A program made the position numbers and the translations under genes. Source: Sweltsa coloradensis (Eukaryota > Arthropoda > Insecta > Plecoptera > Chloroperlidae). Taken from it: a stretch of 64,000 bases of DNA. Below the pieces are notes generated by a model that made no database searches, was not told the origin of the DNA, and worked only from the letters and a program-made list of their open reading frames with translations. This document shows, piece after piece, positions 27,401 through 42,400 of this stretch. The stretch lies in contig JAMZAV010000051.1 of assembly GCA_024449915.1 (NCBI GenBank), positions 558,001 through 622,000 on the forward strand, in the 5' to 3' direction. Each line of letters opens with the position of its first letter. Within the stretch, counting starts at the first letter, position 1.

Positions 27401-30400
27401 GGCAATGTGATTATGCTGAAAGAGTTCCAAATCTTCCACACAGATAGCGCCAAGAGTGATTTTGATTGTATAGCTGTACACACCAGCTGCCTGTTAAATG
27501 TGAAAATAGTGACTCATAAACACAACACTGTAAACACAAATTTTCTGTATGATTTATTATAATAGTAGAAGTGTACTGTCAGATTATGAGGTGACTTTTC
27601 AGAAGTACATAGCTTTATTCAGTGTCTGATAGTGATGGGCAGAGTGCGCGTTTTGTAGCAACTAGGACAGTGAAGTAACAGCAAGTGCTAATGGCAAGAG
27701 AATTGAGTAAAAATTATAAAAAGGTAAATCATAATTTGGAAATATAAATATAAATACTAAATAGATATTAGGCAAAATAATGATTGAAATAAAAAAATCA
27801 TCATTGATATTTTCTTGACAAAATACACAATAGTTGTTTTTACTTTTTACCCATAGAATAGTTTTTAAGGTCAGACTGGGAAAAAAATTGTCCATAGGCT
27901 AATGGGTAAACCAATGTGCTAGCTTTGTACTAAAGACATAAAGGGGCAACACATAGTTGGGAAAGGAACTTTTAAAATGAACTTGGTTTGCCTTTCACAC
28001 AAAATTATGACGTTTTTGAACAAATGCATTCACTTCTACATCTGAAATTTTTTTCTTTAACAATTTTTGTGTTTTTTTGAACTTTTAATTTTTAATTTTT
28101 TAAACTTTTTATTACTTTTCAAACATGGTACTAGGCACAGCTTAAAAAATGCACCATTTTTAATTGTGTAGGTACGAAAAGCTGTGATTTAATTAATCTC
28201 TGGTTTTTTTTCAAAATTAGTTTTTAATTGATTGTAGGTGTTAATTAACGTAGGCTACTAATAGTTTGCCTAATACAAAAATTCACTTTCAAAAAGCAAG
28301 TTTGTTATTGGACGGGTCTTAAACTTGAAGGTATGAATTTTATAAAAGTGAACTTAAAACATTTATGAGGTAATTTTTGAAGTGAACTTCCCTTATCAGG
28401 AAACACATTATTGATATGATACTAATCACATCTTGGATTTTAGCCAAGCCAGATGATCCCCTTACCTGCAGCTTACCTTACGTTAAAATATTTTTACTAC
28501 TGTGGTTTTCTCTCCCTACTTACCAAGTCTTGCGGACCAAACCTTGTTTTGGGTGTTTTACGTGTTCTGTTAATTATTCTATTGCAGCTCATGGCAGTGA
28601 AACTATTTGTTTCACATGGTTTATTTTGTTCTGGGTGCACATACTATACCAGACTATAACCCGGGAAGTTGTGGGTTTGATTTCAACCATTGGCAATAGT
28701 TTGTTTGTTGTATTTCAAATTCCAACTCGCAACCTTCTCGTGGTTTGGCCCGTGATTAGGGGAGTTTTTCTCCCTGTAACTAATAGTGTGCTTTGGGTCG
28801 TCGTCGGGGAACTTTCCCCTTCCTTTTGACTACCTCCCCGACGGCGACGACAATGACAACACGGACGAATGATGACACAGACGGAGACGACCACGACATG
28901 GGGGAACCCCTGCCCTCCCCAAACGCTTGTGGCTGGTTCTGACCAGCACAGGCCTGTCCACCCCTTGTCCCCCTGCGTCATCCCTTACGTCCCTCCCTTC
29001 GTCTCGATTAGCCAAGTTGCAAAAATATGAGACGTTAAGCAATATCCAATAATAATTGTATTTCAGGTGAACTGTCCGAAGTCGTCGACAATGAGCTCCG
29101 AGCCCGCCACTCCTGCACAGATGATCGACTACAACTTTGCCAGAGAGGAGCTGATGTTGAACGAGCTAAGCAACGATCCCATCCAAACAGCTATCACTCG
29201 CCTAGAGAAGCAGCATGAGGAGGATAAACAAGGTTCGATCAAGTTCACTTACTAGACCTTGATTGGTTCATTCACATCATATCTCTAACAGCCAACACAC
29301 AAACTCAATGCATCATGCTGACTGGCCTTGTAAATTATGCACCATATACATATACCAATATATGCAAAAAGGGACTTTAGAAAACTTGGAATCGATGGTT
29401 AATCGCCAACTAATAAAAAAAGTTTAATTTTTGTTTACATTTTACACGACACACATTCACACACACTTGCATACGTACACTTATTATTTATTGTATAAAT
29501 GTTTTAAGAATTTCTTTTCCTTTGTCTTTAAATTTAATTTTTTATGTATACCTACATTTATTTGTTTCATGTCGTTGTTTTGCTTCAAAGCACAGCTATC
29601 CAGTGAGTTTTCGTGAACTTATCCAAAGTTTCATTATCCAATATTTACGTAGTTTCTTTGCCTGCATGTTTAAGTTGATAGTTGTGGCATCACACGAACC
29701 AGTGATGAAGTTTAGCCAATAATTTTTTTTTTCTTACTTTTTACAATTGCTTTATCCGATTAAAGAACTCCTTAACCTGCGTCATCACTACGAGAAAACA
29801 TATCTCGGTCATTGATAGACAGCACACTTTTTTACACTTTTAACCCGATTTGTTTTTGTCTAGGCAAGGAAAACATAGGCCTATTGATAAGGTCAATTTC
29901 TTAAAGGGGTTCATGTAATGTATGAAGCTATGTATCTTTTAAATTAATTTGAAAACATAAACTGCAATTAGTTGATACATCTTCAACCTCTTGGATGGTG
30001 ATGAGACTTTGGTATTGAAGGTGAAACATTGTGGCACTCTGTTTCAGTGGCATTGGAAAAACAGCGTCAAGAGTACGAACGTCAATTTCAGCAGCTCCGC
30101 AACATCTTGTCCCCGTCTACGCCTTACTCGCCATATGTTCCGTATGACCCGTTCAGGCTGGGCAAGACCAGTACACCTACAACCCAGATGAGAGTGGAGA
30201 AGTGGGCTCAGGAGAGGTAGGTTCTCTCTCTCTCTCTCTCTCTCTCTCCGAGTCTTTAGTGTTTACACAAACTATCTCACCTTATGAAATGAATATATAT
30301 TCAATTTCAGTGGCCTATTGGCTGGATTGTACTTAATACATCAACATTATATTAGATCACTTAGGTGCTGTCCTTGCAATGTAGCAAATAATAAGTGGTT

Positions 30401-33400
30401 TCTATGTAGCCTATTCGATGCTGGTGTCATCCGTGGGTCTATCATAGTCAACCACTGATTCTCTTTCAAATGTTAATCGTTGGTTGGCTATTATTTGCTC
30501 TTCGATGCCGTCAATGTCAACGGGGCTGGTTTGCAGCCACTTCGATAAAGTCCTCAGCAGAGAATCAGTTCTGTGATGCACTGGGGTATAGACTCAAAAT
30601 ATCAATTTGTTCATTTATTTATTGTCTTATTTTGTTGCCAACAGGGATGAGATGTTCAGAAGAAGTCTGGGCCAACTCAAAGCAGACATTGTGAGGGCAA
30701 ATGCTTCAGTCCAGGAGGCCAACTTTCTGGCTGAAGAAATGGGAAAACAAACTAAATTTAGTGTCACATTACAAATACCACCTGCAAATCTCAGTCCAAA
30801 CCGAAAGGTGAGTTTATTCCCCCCAAAATTTTTATTGCAAACAAATTAAAAATTCGGCGTTGATTTTACAATTAGTGTTGGCGTACAAAAATACAACATT
30901 ATTATAAGTTCGGATGTTTCTGTTTCAGCGTGGATCATTTGTGAGCGAGCCAGCAATACTTGTGAAGCGGAAATGTCTTGGTAGTCAAGTATGGTCCATG
31001 GAGAAACTAGAAAATAAATTAATTGACATGAGAGACCTCTACGAAGAAAACAAGGAAAAGAATCATCCGCTAAAGGTATGTATGGGTGCTATTGTATTTT
31101 TACAACGATTTTATCTCATGATAGGACGGGTAGTACAATGGTCAGATACAGCTGATGTCATTTAGTGCCGATTGTATTACCTAATCATTTGAACTTCATT
31201 TTTTAAAATAACGAATGATCACATGACAAGTAATGATAATATCTTGATTTTGTGAAGCTACTGCAATCAAGAATATTTTTTTATAATTTAATTGAAATAT
31301 TGCATTTTGTGTCATCACTCCTCAACTTGACTGTACTTTATAAATGTTAGATACCTAGTCAAAAATTGTCTTCCTCTCTTATTGTTCTTCTTAATTGCCT
31401 TGGACATTCAATAATGTATAAAATATAAATATTTATAAGCAAAGACACTTCTGGCGTCAACAAATTGTTTTACTAATAACATTTGGCAGTGTATAGTTTT
31501 ATGATGTCACTTTATAGTCACTTGAAAGGAATTATGCTCTATTAGTCATACTTGATACTGTATGTCTTGAATGTAAGTGGTTAATTGCCACGTATTGTTA
31601 CAGGAGGAGATAATCCTGAAAGGCCTCGATCCATTCTACGAGTCTCAGGAGAACCACAATCTCATTGGTGTTGCCAACATCTTCCTCGAGGTTCTTTTCC
31701 ACGATGTGAAGCTCGACTATCACACACCTATCATCAGCCAGCAAGGAGAGGTACAGCTTGCTTTTCATTTATTCCTAAATTATGCTTTGAAGGTGACACA
31801 GTTCTTCTAAACAACTCAAACGAAGCTAAATATAAAAACTTGAGTTGCCATTATCCTTTGGGATCTGTCCTAACTACACCTAAGTAATAATTTGTTTTAC
31901 TTTGTTTGAAAGACAATACTGTCAGGAATCGGAATCGGTAATTGTATCGGCCCATCTCTAGTGGAAATCATTAATAGGCCTAAGTCGAAGAGTAAAATAT
32001 TGTCTTATTACCATTTTTTTTTTTTTGCTATTTGCCATTTTGTGTTATTATTTTGATTTTATTGTGTTATTTTTTTTAAGCAAGTGCCCTTCCTAATTGA
32101 TACTAGAATGAAGCTATCTGTCTATGACCTTGGTCTTTGTTTCAGGTGGCTGGAAGGCTCCAAGTGGAACTAAGTAGGGAAGCTGGCAACTTCCCCCTGG
32201 ACCGGATGTGCGAGTCTGCTTCGGAGAGCTCTGGGGACAGTAACCACGAAGATGACAATGAGCAGAGCAACAATCAAGTTACTTGTCGGGTAAGTTCAAC
32301 GCTGTTTAAAATGAATATCAAAATCCACCTGTGGTGTTAGCTACTGAAAGCATAAGGCAACTTTAATTGCATTTTGGAAGTTTTGCTGTCTAGTCCTATC
32401 AAACCAAAATCTATTGAATTTGTTTAGTATTATGTAGATCTACATTTTATCATTCTCTTCAGAGCTTAACTTATTTTCTGTGGTTATATAAAATATGGAA
32501 GGAAATAATTATATGGGGTTGGAGGAAACTAAATTTGTTTCCAATAATGGAAGCCTGAAAATACAATGCGGCTCATTTTCGTGGTGGGCTTATTAGAGTG
32601 GAAATACGTTATCTTTAATACATTCATTTATTGTTAAATCAACCACTTAAGGGCACACTGTGTAGTACATACTATCTGTAATTGTTTGAAAAATATTTGC
32701 TTATTATGAGAGTTACACAAATATAATGGGCAAAATTCAAACCAACATACATATTCTGTTACATCTATGTAATTAAAAATTTGGAACCAATTCCTAGAGT
32801 ACCTGTAATTATGTGTTCCAGCTGACATGATGCATGCTTTCATTGCTTTGCTGTTATTTTAGAGTTTTATGTTGAATTACTCATCAAATTACATGATTTT
32901 TATCAGCGCAGAGTCCCAGCCTATAGGCTCTTAATGTTATGTACCAAAACTAAATGTTAATTAATTCCAGGACAACGTTATTCCTAATTCATATCTTGTG
33001 TAATATTTGTGTACACAGGTGAGCATAAAGCAGGCAACCGGTCTTCCCCTGTCGCTCTCCAACTTTGTATTCTGCCAGTACTCGTTCTGGAACCACCCAG
33101 ATAGCATTGCTGTTCCCCCCGTTGTGAATCCGGAGTTTCCAGCCAGCTCTGCCGGTCGCGACTCCATCACGTTCAAGTTTGATCATTCTCAGGACTTTAC
33201 CATTCCCATCACAGAAGAGTTTCTGGAGCATTGCACAGGTACTGGTCATCCCCCCCCCCCCCCCCCTCCCAAGCATCCACCATGCCAACCACGCTGATCT
33301 TCCTTGCTACTCGTATCTCAGCTCAACTGACTTGTACAGTACTAATTCTCCTTTGATTCAAATACAATTTATCTAGAAAACCCCACATTGAATTACCTTA

Positions 33401-36400
33401 AAAGAAAATTAACAAGCCCTTCCTACCAAAGCTTCTTTCTATAGGATCTTCTTTCTAACCACTAGTTTGAATTAAACGTACATTTGAATTAACCAATTTT
33501 AAAATTAGGATTTACTGTTCAATATCAAGATACCTCGTTCCCCTACTTTCTTGCATAGTATCCACTATCCAGTATCCACAAGTTCTTAAGGATGAGTAGG
33601 CCTATGTGTATAGTTTAGAAGTGATTTTTTAGAGGATTGTCTCATTAGTAATTTGTCTTCTGTTTGTTGTTTCAGAGGGTGCCTTGTCTATCGAGGTGTG
33701 GGGTCACCGGTGTGCGGGCTTCACTAAGCCCAAGGAGGGCTGGGAGGTCGAACAGCAGCAGTTAGCCAAGGCTCGCTCACTAGCCGACCGGTAAGTTGGG
33801 TTCAAATACTTGTTTCTCAGATCAACTCATTTACAACACATTCGTATAGACAAATATTGAATGAAATTATTTTCTTGTATAAGTAGGCTTATACCATTAG
33901 GGCTGCCCAATTTTAGACGTAAAAATAACAACTTACACTTAACTACTTAACTTACAGTGTATAAGCATGAACCCTTTTCCAAATACCTACTGACCTATTG
34001 TGAATTGTTTCTAAATATTTCCCCTCTTTGAATATTTAACCTTCTAGTAACAAACATACGAGGTCGTAGACTGACTGAATGGGTCAATTAACACAGGATG
34101 AGATGTTTTTCAAGTGGTGTTGTATCTTCGTTTGATCTCGATTTTGGAAGAGGAAATCACACCTTAATTTGCATTTGTCTTGATAAAGAGAGCATTTACT
34201 TTATTCTAAAATAACTTCACATTTAAACGTCCAGGGGTGTTAAAACGTGTCGGCTATAATTCTCACAGTTGGTGAATTTAACGGTATCGCTAGTTCTTGT
34301 TGCTGGCTGCTGAGGTTGTTCCGAGTAATTCATATTTTATGATTCCTTCCGGTTTTAAAACTTTTAAACCCAATCGGGATTTGAAATCATAAGAACTGGA
34401 ATAAGTTTACTCCTGTGTTCTTATCTTAACTAGCCCTCATTGTCTGAGCTAAGATGTGCATGTGTGCTGTGTGTTTCAGGTGGAGTGAGCTAACGCGCAA
34501 GATTCAGCTCTGGGTAGAAGTTCAGGAGCTGAACGAACAGGGCGATTACTCTGCGGTCGAGGTGGCCCCAAAGCCGGACATACTCACGGGCGGTGTGTAT
34601 CAGCTGCGCCAAGGCCAACAGCGGCGCATTCAAGTGAGAGTGAAGCCAGTACAGAAGTCTGGAACACTGCCAATCATCTGTCAGTCCATCGTGGCAATAG
34701 CTGTTGGCAGTGTGTCAGTGAGGTGAGTCTAGCATTGCTGCTTTTGAACTATTTACAATGTCGGCCCATTTGACGAAGTGCATATGCAGCTAAGAGCTCA
34801 GGCCACGTTACACTCGACTCAAGGTCGCAGCAATGTAACAGTGTTGTAGTGTAGAACATTGTTATCATTTGAGTATTGCACTAAAGTAACATCTCGAGTA
34901 AAAGTTGCACACAAAATTATTTTGTTGATGTTATCTTGATAACTCTCGCTTATAAACTACATAGTTCAGATTTGAGAAGGGTTGACAGGTTGGGAAAGCA
35001 TAGAGAACATAAAGCCCAGCCTGAAGGGCATCTGTGAATCATCTACAATACCCTCCCTCGCAGCATTGTTATGTTTCAGTTTTATATTGGTGTGAAATTG
35101 GATCCAACAGCTTACCTTCAAAAAGTGATAGTGTTGCTGAATTCCATTTCTTGATAAATAGAGACATAAATATTTACCAAACACAAAAAGACACGAGGTC
35201 TTGTTCACTCAAGAGAGAAAGGAAAATGGCCACTGATTACAAAAGTCAAAATGGTGGCTAAAAATAAACTAGATTAGAGAATATGTACAAAATTTACAAG
35301 GTGCTGTTGGTGGGTGGGGTTTTGATACAACATAAACAGACCACACGTGCAATATTATTCACTTTATCACCAGCAAATGTTTTTTTCTTTTATAGTCTTA
35401 ATCCGATGATAAGTGTTGTTTATAATATCTGAAGCCACACAAACTCAAAGATCTGTGTCTATTTCGTTCGTCTCCACTCTACTCCACGCGCCTTGTCTTT
35501 CTACTTGTATTCACATGGACCAACACAACAGTCAGCGTCTCGAGTTCACTACACTGACAACAGTTTTCACTTCCCCTACCCTACCCTGCTCTAATTCTCG
35601 TTCTCATACCACTCTCCACAGTACTCAGAAGGGCAGATGACGGATCAAGTTACACTGACAGAGATGACAGAACATAACATAGCTTATCACTTAGTTATCA
35701 GTTATCACTTAACTCACAGAGAGTCAAAGTTATACAATTCTTAAGCTGTTAATTAGTTACTTGCATCACTAGGGACCCTGGAAAATTGTAAATAAAACTA
35801 CCAGAAAGTGGTAGTACTAAAATTATTTTAAAAGGGTCCAAAAAGTAGGTGTTAAAACCAAAATTTGTCAAAAAGTGGTATATAAATAGTGAAAGTGAAC
35901 GGAAATATCCATAATTTAAATTTATGTACATAGTTATGCACGTTTTTGTAATTAATAAGGATGGGTTACGTTATGCCTGTCATAACATCAATATTGTACA
36001 CGTCATGATATTGTGTGTTGTTTCAGACTCCGACTGCAGAAGCCGCTGGATTCGTACCAGGAAGAAGACTTGACTGTGTTGAGAGAGAAGTGGAGTGACG
36101 CTCTGATGAGGCGGAGACAGTATCTCGACCAACAAATACAACGGCTCATTAACAAGCAAGGTAGCTCTTGGTTACTCATCACATCTCACATCTCACAATT
36201 GTAGATTTGGATTGTTGATTTACATTTTGTTTGTGTTGATGTTTTTAGACAAAACTGAGCAAGACCTGGAGCGAGAACAGAGTTTGGTGGATCAGTGGGT
36301 GAGCCTAACAGAGGAGCGCAATGCTGTCCTGGTTCCGGCTGCTGGGTCTGGCATCCCGGGAGCACCAGCTGATTGGAATCCCCCGTCTGGCATGGAGCCA

Positions 36401-39400
36401 CACGTTCCCGTTCTCTTTCTTGACCTCAATGGTGAGCCCTCAAAACTTTTTCTCACTCATCAGAACGGTGTAGTGTTTGTCGCCCAGATGGAGAAGGTTA
36501 CATGTTACAGTAGACAGGGGGATTGTAAGGCATGAAATAAATACAAGACGATGAGTCGAAACTCGAAACCTATATTGCTTACGATTGTGCAACTGCTGTA
36601 ATGTTTTGACAGATTGGCACAGCCAAAAATCAGTTGTTTCGAGCTGATTTGCGCATCTTATTTGACAACTAGGCCTAACCTTATTTCTCCTTTTCTTTAA
36701 AAAAATTTGTTGTAAAGATATGTTGTTGATTGATTGATAACAAAATGAATCCATCACCACATCCATTTTGCAATAGTGACCGGCTTAAAATTAATGTAGA
36801 CTCAATTACCGTAACAATAAACATGCACCTTTGACACTTCGTAGGTGAACTTTTTTGCATGGACTCATGGTGGAGAATGATACATTTCTTACTTTTTTCT
36901 ACTTTGGTTGTGCTGAAATTTGGCCACGTAACCAGTAGGCTGTCATTTATTCTTTAGAAAAATGTAACTAGTGTAGGTACACTTTTATTGGTTTATTAAT
37001 AATTTTCTCTGTCCATAACTATGGTAGGCCTATCCGCCTATGCCTAAGTACTCTTATTATCTTTTACCAATCATCATGTTTATACTAATAGCCAAAAGGT
37101 ATTATTAATTAGTAATAATACCCCTAAATACATTCATCACTTTTCAACCAACTCAAGCCAAGAGAAGTCGTATTTGTTATTGTTTTACAAATCATCTTTC
37201 TCCCAATCCAAATGCTTGAACCCTCCGTCTGGTTCCAGCCGACGACCTCTCGACCTCTCAGCTGGGGGACGAACTGTCGGTGACCGGACTCAACAGCATC
37301 CTCCCCAAGGAGCACGGTAACAAGTTCTACAACCTACCCATCATCCGGCATCTGGAGAAGGACGTGAGTGCTGTCGCCGCCTGGGATTCATCCATTCACG
37401 ACAGCCAACACCTAAACCGAGTCACTGAAGGTCAGCCACTTATCAGTTATCACTGTTGAAATCCATTTAGACTACTGCTAATATTAAAACCATTCGGAAT
37501 TACTTATTTTAGCAATATCTCGCAAAACGCTACGCAAAATCGAAAAAGTTACTCATAGCTCCTGGATGTAGGTAGTTTTGTTACAGGGTAGGCCTAAATA
37601 CATTCTGCATAATTTTATTTTTGAGTATTATGATCAGTAGAAATTTGATTTACGGATTAAAATTGATGAAATTATTCCATAATTAAAAATTGTAGGCCTA
37701 CTGATAGGCCTATAAATATTTGAATATTTTTTCATCTAGTGGATATGCTTCTAGCACCCTTTACATATTGGCGGTAGTCCTTCCTCGTGAATAATAATTT
37801 ATCGTACATACCATGGTATTATGGATTTTGTATTTGTATAGTACTTGAGCACACTAGGCAATGTTACTCAGAAGATGCTTGTGTTGAACCTTCTTTTAGC
37901 TAATGAACGAGTGTACCTGATCCTGAAGACGACTGTGCGTCTATCACACCCAGCGCCAATGGATCTAGTACTGAGAAAGAGACTGAGCCTGAACATATAC
38001 AAACGCCAGAGTATTACCGACCGCATTCGAAGGAAGATTGTGAGAACTGACTGCCTCACTCAATCGGGTGTCACCTACGAAGTAGTTTCCAATATACCCA
38101 AGGTAAGTCTGTTGTTGTACTTACTATACCCACGCTCACCGGATTAATGCGATTGACTCTGAAAAGATTCAGCCGCTGTTTGAGCGTCAAAGAGCCACAT
38201 GAAGAAAGGTGTGCACACCTACAGTCAGTCGGTTGCCACCAATTGTCACTTGTCAGATATTTGATCGATTAATCTACTTGGATTTTTTATCGATTAAAGA
38301 TATTTGATTGGTTAATCAACGTACTTGTCCCATTTAAAAGAGTTCTATTATTAGACTCGCACAGTCGCACTAGCTAAACAGGTTATATTTATTAATTATT
38401 ACCACGTAACTCGTAATTTGTTATATTATTCTAGGCGAGCGAGGAGCTGGAAGATCGAGAGTCATTGGCTCAAATTGCAGCGTCTGGAGAAGATTCGTCG
38501 CTAAGTGACGGCGAAACATACATTGGTTAGTTAGTTTGGCTCATAAAACCGTTTACCCTAGTGGGAATATAGCAAAACACTGGCATTATATTATTGTCTT
38601 AGGTATTTTAGGGACTTGTTTTGTTATAGTATTTAAAGTAGTTTATAAAAATCAACTTACATGAAATTATTAATTATTTCACGGCCAAAGAACTGGCTGT
38701 ATAATATCTTTTAAAATTTAAATCGGATTGATTCTGTTGTTAAGAGCTTGATTTAGCATTTGGGTCACAACGTGGCAGTAAGCTAGTTATCTATCTGTAG
38801 AACTGTATCAAACTATTGAAATAACATTTAAGATTAGTTTCATAAATACTGAGCAATATTCAAGTATTGTGATTGTTGGATGCAGCTTCTATCTAGTTTT
38901 GTCGTGCGGTCCCTCATGGGAGTTTTGACTGTGTTTTCCAGAGAAGTACACGCGAGGAGTGAGCGCTGTGGAGAGCATCTTGACGCTAGACCGATTACGC
39001 CAGAATGTAGCTGTGAAGGAACTGCTACAGGCTCAAGGTCAACCACTCATGCGGAAGACAGCTAGTGTACCTAACATCTCTCAGGTAAACTTGCCTTCTA
39101 TTCACAGAAGTTCATTTCTATCTTGGGAAGCCTTTAACTTTTTTTGTGATCGGCTGTTTGCCGACATGGGTGTTTCTACACAAGGAAAAAATATTTTCTC
39201 ACCATTCTTTATTAGTAATGTAATATTTGTCAAACTTTGATTAAAATTTAAAATATAATTTGTGTAGGCCTACCACTGGTGTCTCGGGAGACTATAGGAC
39301 TTGAGACGTTGTATTGATGTATTATTAAAATATAGGTCCTCTAGCGTAGGACCAAAAATGCTGCATCTGCATTTAAACAAATGTGAGATGAATGCTTATT

Positions 39401-42400
39401 TTGGCTTCATACATCGTTTTAAAACTGTAAAAACCTAGTGTTTACAAGACGTGATGTTGACTCGAGTGTTAGTGATCGAGTGAGTAACAAGCTGTATTTT
39501 CTCCAGATCATGCGTTCCGAGTATGGCTTGGATGGCGTTACCAGGTCTGAGAGTGTAACAGATCTTAACTCGGAACTTTGTGCCCTCCGAGAGAACAGAG
39601 GGCGCCCCTCGACAGCTCCGAGCTTCAACAAAACAACCCCTGACGGAGAAATAACACCGTCGAAACCATTTGGACTTGGTAAGTACGCACGGTTGTTGTT
39701 CTCATCACTTCTGTCCCAACCAAAGCTCAGGCTTATGTTTCTTATGGGGGAGAATGTTTGTTGCTTTGCAAGGTGGAGGGGGTTCTATACTATGAGAATT
39801 GTTTGAAGATGAATCTGAATATTCTGTGTGTTGTAGGCCTAATTGGTTTGAGAACCAGCTATTTTACAATAGGACCATGGTTTGCAAATGTACATCAGGT
39901 CATGATCAATCCTAACCTACTGCTTGTGTCAGGCAACTGAAATTAATGTAGACTTGAACCAATTTTTAATGGTGGGGTTTTGTTTTTGTCGTATCTCCTT
40001 TTCCAGAAATAATTTTTCTAGAAATAAATCTACTTATTTTATCAATTTTCTGGATAGGAAATGAATGAACAGTAAATTAACTGCACCATTGTCTTAAGAA
40101 TTGTTGTTACTGAGTGGATGGGTTGAATGCAAAGCTGGTCAATACTGTCTTGTAGCCAGACAGATTGGTGTGTTGGTTGCAGGGTGCATTTTTTGTTTTC
40201 TAGAATGTGTAGAACCTACTCTTGAACACTTTGTTACTAAGATAGGAAACTACTTTCGGAGGCATTTAGAACTTCCAAACTAGAGTTGCTCTCTTATCTG
40301 CGCGTAAGAATTTATGATGTCTGGTGAACATTTCTTGTAAAGCCAGCAAATTGAGCAATACTATAGCCTTGCTTATTGTTGGTACTATACTATTGCTAAT
40401 TAGGATTTTAAATAATGGAATGCTATTCAAGAGAAGTTGGGAGTTCTTACAAATGCCCACATAACTTTTCTAGATATCAAAAACTTACCCTGCAATGATA
40501 TACTGTACATGGGATGTTTGCTTATTTTAGGCAGGCTATTTTTAAAATTGTTATTTTGTATGTAAATTTTGTTTATACATATATTTTATCAATCTGCAGC
40601 TTGCTTCAATGTTTTTTGCCTTCAAATAAAATTTGCTTTTTACAACTTAATATTATTGGTTGAATTGTATGTTCAGTTTCACACCTAATTTTTGGGCTGT
40701 ATTTTGTTCTTTACTCTAGCACTGCTATGCTAATTTAAATTTCATGTATTTTAAACAACAATATTAACTTATTCTCATACATTGCTTGTAACAACATGTA
40801 GATGTATATACAAAAACAATTTATTTGCAATAATGGTCACTTAAAAATAACTATTTAATATATTATTATCTTCCTAACTACTATTTAATATATTCTCTTC
40901 CATCATTAACCATCATGATATTTTATACATAAGATTTTGCAATATTAATTTAAAATCCAGCACTATACATATTTAATTCCCTCAAAACAGAAGTATTGTT
41001 TGTTGTTACTAAGCTGTAGTCTTGTGGTTGGATCGAAGTGCATAGTTTGTGCAAACATGTGTTCATGAGTCGAATCAGTTTCCCTCTGAAACAAGCACTT
41101 ACTTCCTTTAAACCACACACATAAATTTATTCACTCCAGGAAGTGTATATCAAATGCTAGCAAATAATTTGTATGCTATTTTTTTATCTGTGGTCAATTT
41201 TCGTTTTTTCTGCAACCATTCAGGTTCGATTCTCTCAGGTAAAATGGATGTTATCGGACTGAAGGCGTAGCTTTGATGGCTGGCACCTAGTAGATTACCA
41301 TCAAGTTTTAGTTAGAGCATGCTTGGGTCTCATGGATGTGACAACTACAGTATTGGTGGATGTTTGCATTTGGTCCAGCAATTATTGTTTGTTGACTTGC
41401 TTTGATAACTTGACTTTCAGGACCCATTGAAGTGAGAATTAGTAAGGAAATGTGAATTACAACCTGAATGATTGTGGTTTGTTGTTGTTTGTTTTATTTT
41501 TGAACTACAAACAGATCGAAACTTTCAGACAAACTCGACGGTCGGTAAAGAAACGGTAGTCGTTAGTGAATGTTTTGGTAGCATAGTTTAAAGTCAAAGA
41601 AGACTCAAATTATGATGCTTTCAAATTAATTTACCTAAATTTGCTATTTAAGCATCTTGGTTTGCATGGGTTATATAATAAAAGTATGTTGTATAGAAAT
41701 GACAACCAATCAATTGGCTTTAAGTCAATTGGGTGCAAACTAATGGGATGTAGAATTCAATTGGAATGATTGATTGATAACAATTGGCTAATTTGTACTA
41801 CATGCATGGCACTTGAGATTGTTGTTAGTAATATTCAACATTAGTTGCCAGTCTCTCTCTGACTTTAAACGGGTGCCGACCGTTGGCAAGGCGAGGTCAA
41901 GGTACCTAGCCTTGCAGTAGAGTAGAGAGTATGCTTGTTGGTTTCATAGGTGAGACGATACCTCGTTCACTGGCGACAACCAGCCTATGGGAGTGTGTTG
42001 GCGTCAGCGGAATGTGGTATCCTCTTCAACTGGTGTGGAGAAATCCTTTGCAGTCACCAGCTTTTAGACTGAATGTTTATCTAGTCACTTGACCGTACTG
42101 TATCCAGTTTTATGTGATCTACTAGATACTTAAACATATGTACATAAATGTATTTGAAAGGTAGGGGCCAAAAGCCTGGGAGTTGGTAGTGTGACGTTTC
42201 CCCCGAACTCTGAAGGCCTACTGTCATGCTATGCTTTTACTTTGAATGCCAAAGAAGGCGTGCAAAGACATTTTGTGCTTGATGCTGTCTTTGCATTTGT
42301 GTATGTCACATGTAAATAATCATGGCTACATTGCCGAGTGCTGGCAAGCTGTTGACTCACTCCATCTCTTTCTGCATCAGTTAAATACATATGCAGTATA

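Larger units (their letters stand above)
24727..29066 (+). other. Intron 9, repeat-rich
   Basis: Begins with a hAT element 29 bases after exon 9 and ends with a SINE whose target duplication forms the acceptor tract of exon 10. Between lie a solo hAT left end (26449) and roughly 2 kb of AT-rich DNA (26,700-28,700) without recognised features. Confidence 0.8.

Noticed and set aside
28416..28829. 137-codon open frame upstream of exon 10
   Set aside because: Runs into the SINE-B body; hydrophobic stretches come from T-rich DNA, and there are no splice signals or family resemblance.
41860..42060. GC-balanced stretch in intron 25 as a hidden exon
   Set aside because: No frame joins neighbouring phases with good splice sites, and homology goes directly from exon 25 to exon 26.
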